Below, in pieces: positions 11,935 through 21,580 of a DNA stretch of 64,000 nucleotides. The notes beneath the pieces are model-generated. The model was not told the DNA's origin, ran no database searches, and saw only the letters and a program-made list of their open reading frames with translations. The translations under genes were made by a program, and so were the position numbers. Every line of letters starts with the position of its first letter. Position 1 is the first letter of the stretch. Source of the DNA: Takakia lepidozioides (taxonomy: Eukaryota > Streptophyta > Takakiopsida > Takakiales > Takakiaceae); assembly GCA_030704615.1 (NCBI GenBank), contig JAKLZA010000278.1:95001-159000 (forward strand), given 5' to 3'.

Positions 11935-12545
11935 GTGGAGTTCGAGTATTGGGGGAGACGGTATGTTGTGAGAGCCGCTACAGACCTGCTATGGGTCGGG
12001 GTTTATTCACGGTCAATGATATTGTGGTTCCTCCTCGGAGAAAAGCATGGTGGACTTGTTTCCCTACTACGGTCCATACTACACCTCCGCGGAGTTCCGT
12101 ACATTACGCCTCGAAGCCCCATACATCCTACCCTACATTTTGTGTGTCAACGGACAGGATGTACGTAGACGGGGGTTGTCTCCCATTGAGATCAGATTTT
12201 GTGATGGTGACCCCGACATCTTCGGCAATGTTGCTGGGCTGGTCAATAGTTCTTTTGGTCATCCTAGGAGAACCAATGTAGTATGGGACGAGCGAAGCGA
12301 TGGGCATGAGAGCTTTTGTGGTCATACGTCAGTATACTGTGAGGGGATGCACATGTTTGTGATGACATGTGCTAGTAGGACTATTAGGGCTGGCAGCGAA
12401 CTATTTGCATCATACGAGTTCTCCGGGATGATTGGGACCTCCGATTACAGCGTGAGTGGGATGTGTATGATAGAAATAGGGTTCCTTTGAGACAGGGATC
12501 GCGTAGAGGGCATTGTAGATATTCTCATGATGTACTTTGTATACA
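11935..12545 (+). pseudogene. SET-domain (protein lysine methyltransferase-like) gene carried by CACTA
   Basis: SET domains transfer a methyl group from S-adenosylmethionine to lysine, usually on histones. Landmarks appear in the expected order, although in more than one frame. Near 11990 there is YRPAMGRGLFTVNDIVV, corresponding to the GxGLF opening of SET. Then MVDLFPYYGPYYTSAEFR. At about 12216-12270 comes DIFGNVAGLVNSSFGHP followed by NVVW, corresponding to the GNxARFxNHSCxPN pseudoknot motif, although the usual NHSC is degraded to NSSF. At about 12365-12420 comes FVMTCASRTIRAGSELFASY, corresponding to A.R.I..GEEL...Y. A Trp-rich tail (DDWDLRLQREWDVYDRN) follows in another frame. No GHRxC zinc clusters flank it. 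At least two frameshifts are present. Confidence 0.6.
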
Positions 12546-13389
12546 TCCGATTAATCGATTGATGTAAAAAAATTTCTTGTTGCTCGTGTGGGTTGCAACT
12601 TTGCATATGTGATCTAAACATACTTATGCACATGTGGACCAAATATGAGCTTGAACCAAGTTGATTCAATGGGTCATTCTAGTGTTGAACGCAGCTACGT
12701 GTCATAGAGACGGAAAATTGTGTTTCGTCTGCAGATGATTTTTTTTTTAATTCCATTTTCAAGCCATATGCTTAATGATAGCATATGCAATGTGTGTGCA
12801 AAATTTGGGAGTAAACAAAAGTCATTTGGACCCATAACCAGATTTTGTTCTCTCATTTGCACTCCAAAGTTGAGTTATCTTCAACTTTATGCACTCTTCA
12901 TAGAGAGTTTGCAAAAGTGACCCTAGAAACACTTATTTTTTCCATTTTTTTTTGTCCCATTTTTTGCATGGATGTAGTGGTGCAAAGCCCAATGTCACAA
13001 AACAAAATAGAGCTAAAATAAATCATTACGCCCCTCAAAACCGCAATCATATATTTTCTAAATGCAAATATTATTTTAAATTCATTTAAATTCGATTTAA
13101 TTCAAAATTGGTGCAAGGGTGAGTGCGTCGTTGGGGAGGCAATTTTTATTTATTTATTTTTTTTTCCCTGCTGGATCTTTGTACAGGTGTTGCACAATAT
13201 TAAGCACATGTAGGAAAAAATGAAGCTTGAGCCACATCCGTTTGTTGGGTGCAATGGCATGAGAGGATTTTCTTTACATTAATAACAAAAATTGGTTGAT
13301 AGGGTGAATGCGTCATTGGGGGGCAAATGATTTTGTTTGGGTTTGAAACTTTGCATGCGTGTACGTTGCGCACATACATGTAATTATTG
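12546..13389. other. AT-rich intergenic or intronic DNA of the CACTA element
   Basis: AT-rich sequence with T-runs and no coding motif, between the SET-like gene and the transposase. It probably includes introns and the transposase promoter, but no specific element could be assigned. Confidence 0.4.
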
Positions 13390-13509
13390 AATGACATATT
13401 TGATGCACACCACATTGAAGGTTGTTGTTTGCATTTCGCTTATAATGAAGTGTATGGTTGCAATGACACATTATAATATATGTCCTATGTTCATTTGTTC
13501 GTATCAGGA

Positions 13510-16500
13510 CTTTGTCCATCCCTTCCCGGGTTTTCTTGGCACCCCATCCGAAAAACAACCCAAGTACATCAGGCGGGAGCCGTGGGCGAGACGCCGCCCC
13601 ACGGTACCGGACGATGATGACGATGACAGTGATAGTGATAGTAACAACAACATGAGCATGGAATTAACCAGGAAGATGTGCAAGCCATGGAGGATCTTAA
13701 TGCATCATGTGGGGGCGCTGATGCATCCCATGAAGAGGGAACCCGACCAATCGATGATCCTGAAATGGCCCCCTCAAATGACATGGAGAGGGAGGCGAGA
13801 ACTCCCTTATACGAAGGGCGAAAGTGAGTCGACTTTCAACAATCTTACTTTTGCTCAATCTTCAAATTCGATTTGGCATAAGTAATGTTGGGATGTCTGC
13901 CATAATGCGAACTATTGCAGACTATATCCTTGCTCCACACTTGAAACCCAAGATGCCACGGTCGCGGAAAGAGGCGCGCGAAGTCTTGGACTCTGTGGGG
14001 ATGGGCTATAAGATTTTTCATGCATGTCCATGTGATAAAACCCTATACTACGGAGATGATTCGCATCTCACCAAGTGCCCAAAGTGCAAGAAAGACCGAT
14101 ATCGGGATGATGTCCAAGGGAAAAAAGTACCACGCAAGGTATACGCACCATTCCCCCTCGCATGGAGATTATTAGAGAGTAGTACTCATGCAAGATCTGA
14201 TTGTGGTTTTGGAAGGAGTGAGTGAGGAGTGGAAGGAGCGACGTTGGTTTTGACCATTCACACCCAAATGAGGAGAGGCTGCATCAAGGGAAAAACATAA
14301 GGGTGTTGTATTATGTGTGCTAATGTGATGTTTACATGTGGGGGGCGTGGGGTATTTCCTCCTAGAAAATGCATTACTTTCTAATCATCCCGCGATTGAG
14401 GGCACAGTACCAAAGCCCCGAATTGGCCAGACTCATGAGATGGCACGCCTCGCATCGGAGCCCCTGGGAAAGGTGTGCGGGCCACAAGATTCACAAGCAT
14501 GGAGGCATATTGAAGAGATGTGGCCTTTTCTCTTGGAGGACCCATGACATGTCCACCTCGGCTTCTCCTCGGATGGGGTCAACCCATTCTCTGTCCAGTC
14601 ATGTAGTCATTCCACTTGGCCGGTGACCATGGTGAATTACAACATCCCTCCGTATCTTTCAATTAAAAAAGGCCATATCATGTTGGCTGCCATTGTGCCA
14701 GGTGAGTGTACTCATTTCATGGACTTTACATTAAACTTCTGATCTTTGACGCAATTCGGATGCAAGATTGATGAGTGACATAATCATGGAGTAAGACGTG
14801 TAATTCATTTTGTAGTATAATCTGCATATTGGTGGAGCATTGAAACAATGATGCGAATGTCTCAAAGGGAAAAAACAAGTGACAAACATGGACACGTACT
14901 TGCGACCTCTTGTTGATGAACTTAAAAGAGTTATGGAGGGGGGTCCCGACATTGGATGCTTCACTTGACCCTATGGCCGGACAATCTTTTCAGATGAGAG
15001 ACATCTTGCTTTGGACAATGCATGATTATCCATGTATATTATGTTCCCCATGAACAACCCGCGTACATTCACTTGTCAATGCCGGATGAGGATGAGGATT
15101 GGGATTGATTGAAGTAGCGGCGACAGTCTTGTGCACCGTAGTGGGGTAGATGGCATTATGGGCCATGCACATGACAACTTTTTGTTTTTGCTAATGTGGC
15201 GGGATGTGTAGTACATGACTAATTGTTTGCTCGGGGCTAAGCACCAAAGGGTACCATGCATGCTTGCATTGTGGCGATGATCTTGATGCACATAGCTCCC
15301 GCCATCTTCACAAGATGGTGTATCCCAACTACCGCAAATTTCTTCTTATGAGCCATCGATGGAGAAGAAGAGAGAAACGTTTGTTTGATGGCAAAGAGGA
15401 AGTACGTCCCCCCCCCCCCCCCTATGACACCGTCCGGGCAGTTTTGGGAGGACCGATGGAAGGAGGCCCATGCGGGCACGGACGGTGAAGTGGACGTGCC
15501 CGGCATGAAACGACTTTCAATCTTCTACGAGTTGCCATATTGGGTGGTACATATTCCACAAAAACACCGTCAATATCCCTATGCATGCATGTGATATTGC
15601 ACATTTGGTATGCGTAGCATTGTCACTTTCATGTAAATTTTTTTTGTAAGTCTTTGTGGGTGGGGATATATGTAGGACCTGGAGATTCGTCATCTTCTAG
15701 ATCCCATGCATATTGAGAAGAATGTTTGCTCGTCCTTTTTTTGGGTTCTTCATGGCACGCCGGCAAAGAAAGGAGTGGCTGCAAAAGGAGATTCTCTCGG
15801 TGTTAGAAAGGAGCTTGAGGAGCAGGGTCGCATGCGCCATCTATGGGCCGAACAAAATGGTGTGGACCCAAAGGGTGTTGTACGGTGGAAGTATAGGGCG
15901 CGCACCTTGGCAATGGACAAAGGAGGAATACAAGAAAGTGATAGCCACCATAAGTGCTGTCCGAACACCAACTGGTTATGGGTCATCCCTCCGTACGAAG
16001 TTCAGCGAAGAAGACGGGGTCCATGGTTTGAAATCTCATGACTACCACAATCTATTGCAAGACATCTTGCCCATTGCAGTACGTGAGACATTGACTCCCG
16101 ACATTCGTGAGACAATCTATAGATTGGGAGGCTTGTTCCGGTGGATTTGCTCCAAAGAGTTGGAAGAAGCAGATTTTCCACACATGAAGAAGGAGGCGGC
16201 GGAGGTAATGTGTATGTTGGATGCACATTCCTCCCTCTTTCTTTGATATCCAAGTGCACTTGGTAGTGCACTTAGTGGAAGAGGCTTCGATTGCCGGCCC
16301 CGTTCATTCTCGGTGGATGTACTTCCTTGAGCGTTATATGAAGACTTTGAAAGGATTTGTAAGACAAATGGCGCATCTGGAGGGTAGCATGGCGGAGGGG
16401 TATACGTTGCAAGAAGCTATGTTCTATTGCACGGAGTACATGGCAAGGATGGATGAGGAATCCCCTCAGATGTGGAAGGAAGAGGAGGATGCACGAACCA

Positions 16501-16685
16501 ATGACATCGTTTTGTCCAAAAAATCGAAGAGGGTGAAATTGTCGACCTTGGTGATTGAGCAAGCGCATGACTTCATACTGAAGAACACCCCATCCATACA
16601 TGAGTGGGAGGCAAAATACAATAATCTTGTTCAGCAACGAGAGGAGGAGACGCTTGCATGGAGGCGAAACCATCAAAGGCCCTAA
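13510..16685 (+). pseudogene. Tnp2-type CACTA transposase with DUF4218
   Basis: Catalyses excision and insertion of CACTA elements in the nucleus. Family landmarks occur in order. After an acidic N-terminal part (DDDDDD and an ME-rich stretch, 13590-13800) comes TPLYEG (13801). Then ISNVGMSAIM, LDSVGMGYKIFHACPCDKTLYYG and CPKCKKDRY (13880-14100). Next RWHASHRS (about 14438), HLGFSSDGVNPFSVQS, WPVTMVNYNIPPYLSIKKGH (14560-14690), TYLRPLVDELKRVM (14895), and SRHLHKMVYPNYRKFL with FDGKEEVRPPPP (15300-15420). Then DLEIRHLLDPMHIEKNV (15680), typical of Tnp2. The end (16020-16685) is DUF4218: LKSHDYHNLLQDILPIAVR, LFRWICSKEL, AGPVHSRWMYFLERYMKTLKG and EGYTLQEAMFY. Several frameshifts, a C15 run (15408-15422) and introns break the frame. 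Confidence 0.85.
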
Positions 16686-17272
16686 CCCTAAACCTAGAAA
16701 GCCCTGCCGTCGCCGCCTGCGACCCCAGCGTCGCAAACTGCGACGCGTTTTCTTGGATTTATAAGGCCGGGGGTCGCAAACGGTGACGGCCAACCGTCGC
16801 CAACTGCGACCGGTTTTTTGAATGGATTTATGAGGCCGGCCGTCGCAAACTGTGACATGTTTTTTTGTTTTGTAAGAATAGGGCAGCCGGGCAGTTTGTG
16901 ACGCCCGAATTCCCTAGAGACGTAAGGGGCCTTTTGCCCTTCATGCCACCATGTGACGGCCGGGCGTCGCAAGAAAGGGCTGCAATGAAAGAGAAGGTAA
17001 AAATGGTTTTTTTTTTCCGGAGTGTGACGACCAGCCGTCTCCAGAAAGGGCTGCCTTCTGCTCTTCGCTGGGGGTGACGCGTGGGCGTCGCACGGAAGGG
17101 CTGCCATTTTCCCTTCATCACTCTGTGCGACGGCCAGGCGTCGCCGCCTGGCCCCAGCGCCACGTTTCACTCCCGCGGGGTTGGCGTCGCACGCTCGGCG
17201 CCGCGCGGAGCGTGGGGGCGCGGCTAGCGTCGGAAAACACCCCCCCCCCCCCCCCCCCCATTTGCTGTAGTG
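16672..17272. repeat. Right inverted terminal/subterminal block of the CACTA element
   Basis: About 600 bases of GTCGCAAACTGCGACG-type palindromic units with spacing of some 40-80 bases, ending in a C20 run (17240-17259) and ATTTGCTGTAGTG. The last bases are the complement of a CACTA terminus. The inner edge carries CCCTAACCCTAAACC, mirroring the left block. Confidence 0.8.
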
Positions 17273-17580
17273 AGGGTTAAACCCGGGGGGGGGGTTACAG
17301 GGGAATGGCGGACTCTTGGAAGCGGCGGACTGGTGTCGCAGAATGACGACGCGCCGGGGGCGACGATGCCGATGGGATGAGAGCGGGGGTGGGGAAGGAT
17401 TGACCGAGCCCAGCCGGCTGCCTTTCGATGGCTGCCGGAGGCGGAGAACGGCAGTACGGGTGTCAGGGGTGGACCGACCTGACGCGCTCGCATTAAGTTC
17501 TTATATTATTCCTATTATCTTCTAATTTTTGTTATGCTGATACATGATAAATTGATATTATAACAAATATCTGATTTCAG
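17273..17580. other. GC-rich flank with no recognisable gene
   Basis: Starts with a G10 run, then GC-rich DNA, then becomes AT-rich at about 17500. It lies between the CACTA right end and the first Hint exon. It may hold the N-terminal part of the Hint gene, but no motif could be recognised. Confidence 0.35.
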
Positions 17581-18640
17581 GTGGCTGTGATGAATGCGGA
17601 TGGACAAATAGCATTTGACGAAGTTTAATATCGTTTGGTCACGATGATGTTGATGCCATAAGCTCATTTGTAAAGCTCACTTTACTATCATTAGTGATAA
17701 TGATTTTTAGTGAAAACTCTTGAGCTCACTCCCCACCATTTTGCTCCAGTATCATCAGATTTTTTTGTGGGGACATCTGAATTTCATTTCACTGCTACAT
17801 GTACATATGTAAGATTTTTGTAATGCATACAAACAATGAACTTTTGATGTATTTTTTAATTTGAAATTATTCTCATTTATATATTTGTTGTGTGGTGTTA
17901 GGCATGAATGGTAACATGACATACAAACGAGCTAAGAACATACATGTGGGTGACTTGATGTGGATCAACATGAATAAGATCAACAATACTATCGAGCAGT
18001 TTATTGTGACGGGTGAGATTACATCTTTTTTTAATTTATGCATATTAATAGTGACAAGCTTTAGTGCTATGTGGGTTGCTCATCACTCCACTGGCTGGGA
18101 GCTTGTTGACTATGATTCTACATAATTTGATACAAGTTTTCTAGTATATGGTCGATATTACAAATCTCATGCTTGAAAAGTTGTGAGGTGAATTGGCACT
18201 TAAATAAGTCGGTTCACTTGAAGTTTTCTTTTTTCTTTAACCATTGACATTAATAATCCAAAAATTGAGTTGTGGCAGATAGGACGGTGATTGTTAATGT
18301 TAGGTTGTACAACCCCTACACTCTAAGTGGAAATATTGTCGTAGATGATGTGGTGGGCATCAGTGCATAGCGATTGGTTCTCGATGATTTTATTTGACAC
18401 TATCACAATCACACATTGGCTTCCTACAACTTATCAGGTACATCCAAAACGTCACATGTTCAAGTTATTTATGTATTTAATATTCCAGCACTAGGATTTA
18501 ATATTATCATTAATATTGTGGCTTTGTTCACATAATATGACAGATGGTGCTAGCTCCGGTGCGGATGCTTTATTATTTCTTGGGCAAAAACACATATGCC
18601 AAGACTCTATCACTTTGTGTACTCGTATATGGGTGTACCT
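17581..18640 (+). pseudogene. Hedgehog/intein (Hint) domain gene remnant, four exons
   Basis: Hint domains are autoprocessing modules known from Hedgehog proteins and inteins. Exon pieces give the family's order. Piece 1 (17581-17690, after an AG acceptor): GQIAFDEV, then a frameshift, then FGHDDVDAISSFVKL; compare Hedgehog-type YDEIxxFGHxDxxxxSxFVxI. Piece 2 (17902-18011): MTYKRAKNIHVGDLMWI, the RAxxVxVGDxxW motif, ending at a GTGAG donor. Piece 3 (18280-18437): TVIVNVRLYNPYTLSGNIVV with DDVVGIS, the GLYNPxTxSGxIVVDGVVAS motif, then SDWFLDD. Piece 4 (18543-18620): MVLAPVRMLYYFLG, matching the sequence just after the Hint core in Hedgehog-like proteins. The N-terminal catalytic Cys region was not found. 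An in-frame stop and at least one frameshift show that it is decayed. The CACTA right end lies only about 310 bases upstream and may have disrupted the gene. Confidence 0.7.
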
Positions 18641-18644
18641 CAGT

Positions 18645-19547
18645 TTCTCATTCTACATGGCGGCAAATGTGCAACTATTGGTGGTATGGTTGCTACATTT
18701 ATGTTAGTCTCTCTTCCGATGCGATTGAACTCAAAATTTTCAGTGTAGAGTGATGACATAAGTTGGTCAATGGAGAAACAATTGGTTATGTGGTGGCACA
18801 GAAGATTGACAATGGTTGACATCCAGCACATATCTACATTTGGCTTTAAAATTAAACCTATTACTACCTGGATGACCTTATGCCCTTGATAACCAAGCCA
18901 TCTATTGGATGCTATGTAATAGTAAGGCTAATTCTACGATATCGTGAGTCATAAGACAACTATGTGTCATCTTGATGTTTTCATTGCACCAAGATAAGTG
19001 TAAACAGAAACATTATATTTAGTTAAAGTGAAAAATGGTTGAAAAGTGGACCTTATGCCCTTGATAACCAAGCCATCTATTAGATACTACCAGGGTAGCA
19101 TGTGCCGTTGGCCCAAGTGTCCAGGGTCATCTAAGTCCAAGTGCAATCCCCTATGTATCAAAGTGCGTTTCCTATGTCGAGGCCCAAATGCAACCTTTAG
19201 GTAGCCTTTGCCGTTGGCCCAAGTGTCCAATGTCATCTAAGTAAGTTTTTTTTCCACATACCCTACCCTTCTGGTTTGCACTACATTCCCTTACAATCAC
19301 GTTGAAAATTCCTGGCAACAACTAGTGTCCATAGTGCATCTTCACAATATCATGTTTCACCCATTTTCGACTGACAGCAGCTCCCACTAATCTTGATTTG
19401 ACCATTGGCAATCAATTGGTCACCGAGAGTCCTATCCCTCAAAAAATAATCAGCAAAGATGCTGTTTGAGTCAAACAGCAATTACTTGAAGGGAATACCA
19501 ACAAAAAGCATGGACACACTACTGCACCAAAAGATCAGGGTAAGTTA
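18645..19547. repeat. AT-rich DNA with short direct repeats
   Basis: CCTTATGCCCTTGATAACCA occurs at about 18879 and again at about 19053. GCCGTTGGCCCAAGTGTCCA occurs at 19104 and 19210, each followed by TCATCTAAGT. No coding or RNA signal was recognised. Confidence 0.6.
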
Positions 19548-19901
19548 CACTACTGGAGTGAGCCCCTCACAAAGGTAGTGCCCGTGTTCCCAAACTGGGC
19601 ACAAGGTCTATGGCCAAAGGCTACGGCAAGCGAAGTCTTATGAGCACATTGTCTCTCTCGCTCTCTCTCTTTTTCCTCTCTCTCCGAATCCGCTCAGCAT
19701 GTACCTTTTCTAATTTTTTCTGTTGATGGCGACAAAGGCCCTAATATTTGATAAGAAAGAAAGAAAGGGAGGGAGGGAGACAGAGAGACTGTGATCCTAA
19801 GACTTTTTTGCCGTAGCCTTCTAGGCATAGACTCCCCGCCCAGTTTGGGCGGAAATATAAGGACCAAGCGCTACTTTTATGAGGGACTCACTCCAGTAGT
19901 G
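19548..19901. mobile_element. CACTA-ended MITE, 354 bp
   Basis: The left end reads CACTACTGGAGTGAGCCCCT and the right end is its near-perfect reverse complement (CTCACTCCAGTAGTG). The inverted repeats extend about 110 bases inward and include GCCGTAGCCTT-GGCCATAGA and GCCCAGTTTGGG. There is no coding capacity, as expected of a non-autonomous miniature element. Flanks are TTA and TGA, so a 3-bp target duplication would carry one mismatch. A half copy of the same sequence is at 20050-20160, and the LINE fragment at 5.0 kb carries a related stretch. Confidence 0.7.
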
Positions 19902-20049
19902 TGATTAATCTTGGTATAAGCAATCTTCCCAGATATCCTCTAGAAAGCCCTTCACGCAAGCATCGATCTGCAGTGTGTGAGCAGCCCAATTGTTTGACCC
20001 CAACAGGGCCAGGCTTTAGACTCAGGAGAGAGAGAGAGAGAGGGAAAGA

Positions 20050-20160
20050 CATTGTTTGCGGTAGCCTTGTGGCCATAGACCCCATGCCCAATTTGGGCAG
20101 AACAAGAGGCAAGGGGTACTACCTTTGTGAGAGGCACACTCCACTTACCTTGTACAAACA
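20050..20160. repeat. Half copy of the 19.5-kb MITE
   Basis: GCGGTAGCCTTGTGGCCATA, ACCCCATGCCCAATTTGGGC and GTACTACCTTTGTGAGAGGC match one half of the MITE at 19.55-19.90 kb. The matching inverted half is absent. Confidence 0.6.
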
Positions 20161-20419
20161 ATTAGTTCGGGCTTTCCAGATTTCCTCTGTTGTGATTGCC
20201 AAGTAATTAGACCCAACAATGGGGGGCAGCCTATTGACATGTAGCATCCACGAACACAATTGCGCAACAAGCTCCTAACCTAGGAGCTACTTATACCCGG
20301 AGAAGAAAATGCCACAGATGACAAAGGTTTGTGTTGAAATCCTCAAAAACACCAGAATTCCAAATTGACGCATGGACATACCTGTAGGATAAATCAAGCA
20401 CAAGACCTCTGTACATATG

Positions 20420-20719
20420 CAGCTCATCCTCGCTATCACTCTCATCCGCCTCGTCAAACAGAAAATTGGCGGCAGGGGATGCTAAAGGTTCTGTTGTCCA
20501 GCCGTCGTTCAGATTTATGGATTGCTTCAAGTTAGAACTAGCCTCCTTCTTTTGCCTGATTTCCCAGAATTGGAAGAGCTTTTCATATTTGTATCTCAAT
20601 GTTCCATCGTATACAGGTACATCTGGTGTTTTCTCCGAGCCACTCCACCTATCTCTCTCCAGAGGAATAGATAACGGCACAGCCAACGTTAAGCTCTTGT
20701 GTGACGTTGCTATGCGCAA
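20420..20719 (-). CDS. Hypothetical protein exon
   Basis: A 100-residue open segment reads VPLSIPLERDRWSGSEKTPD, then YDGTLRYKYEKLFQFWEIRQ, a Lys/Ser/Asn part, and an acidic tail (DEADESDSEDELHMYRG), ending near AG|GTCTTG, a possible donor. It has the composition of a real protein: a helical Tyr/Phe-rich piece followed by an acidic SDSED cluster that could be a casein-kinase-2 site. I do not recognise the family. It lies head-to-head with the rhodanese gene, about 860 bases away, so a shared promoter region at 20.75-21.58 kb is possible. Confidence 0.4.
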
Positions 20720-21580
20720 ACAATGGTTGAGTCTTCATGGCGATTATACCTCTTAAACCACTCTGGTTTGGTGCTGGACTTGGATCGAATTACTCATAAA
20801 TTCATACGAATTCCCTAGAGACGTACCCCAGTGTGGTAGCTCCATCGTCTCATTCTTGATTTGGTTCCGTGCTACGAGCCAAGAGCCAAACTTGGAAATC
20901 GACTCCTGGCAGCAGACACAATCCCAAAGGATCCCGGCAGCAGCAAGTTGAGGGATGCAAGATTCAAGACGAACTCTAAAGCAAGCGACTCAATGCGAGA
21001 TCAGATGCAGAAACAATAATCCGAGAAGCCAAACGATAGCATGAGGGCTCCAGCAACTCGGAACCGGAGGACTAGAAGCGAGCGAGAGCAGCGACACGGC
21101 TCCCACGGACAACTTTACAAGGTACTATAAATCCTCCCACCACCACCGTTCATTGCCGGTTATACCGGTCACCAGATGGCGTCGTCCGTCTTAACTAAAA
21201 CCGTTGCCTGTTTGAAGTTTGGGCAGCATATTCTGCCCGAGAGAGAATTTGAGGGATGCCCGAGACTGCAGGCATTGGCTGTTGTGATATTGGTGCTGCA
21301 ATGTCGCGTATCAGCTCGTGCCACGTGCCGGACATATCCATCTTTCGCAGTTTGATTTTTGGTGGGAGAGGGAGACAAGAGCGAAGAGTGCAGAGTGCAG
21401 ACAAGCTTGGCGTGCGTGCGGGGAAGCTTCGTTGCGGGAAGAGATCTGCAGAGCTTGTTTGATTGTTGCAAGGGGAGGTTTGGGGTCAAGACTGAAGATT
21501 TTTTGTATTGGGGAGCGTGTGCAGAGGCGGTTTGTCGATTGCTAGGAGCTTGAGGAACATTCAATCCCATTGCAGTAGGA
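20720..21580. other. Upstream region of the rhodanese gene
   Basis: No gene recognised. The interval lies between two divergently oriented coding regions and probably includes their promoters and 5' untranslated sequence. ACCGGTTATACCGGT-like inverted sequence is seen near 21158-21172. The longer open frames at 21.2-21.6 kb on both strands show no family motifs. Confidence 0.4.

Larger units (their letters stand above)
10190..17272 (+). mobile_element. CACTA (En/Spm) transposon, about 7 kb
   Basis: Three lines of evidence agree. The block at 10190-10460 and the block at 16672-17259 are inverted copies: the reverse complement of 10400-10460 (GGCCCTAAACCCTAAATCCA then GCCGTCGCC) matches 16676-16720. 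Both are filled with GTCGC/GCGAC subterminal repeats. The right end reads ATTTGCTGTAGTG, the complement of CACTACAGCAAAT, as expected for a CACTA terminus. The interior encodes a Tnp2-type transposase with DUF4218. The element also carries a SET-like domain gene. The exact left terminus is missing or unrecognised, and all genes have frame breaks, so this copy is probably immobile. Confidence 0.8.

Noticed and set aside
21169-21570. Minus-strand 133-residue open frame near the rhodanese start
   Set aside because: No family motif; it overlaps the probable 5' region and first exon of the rhodanese gene and several plus-strand frames are equally long there.
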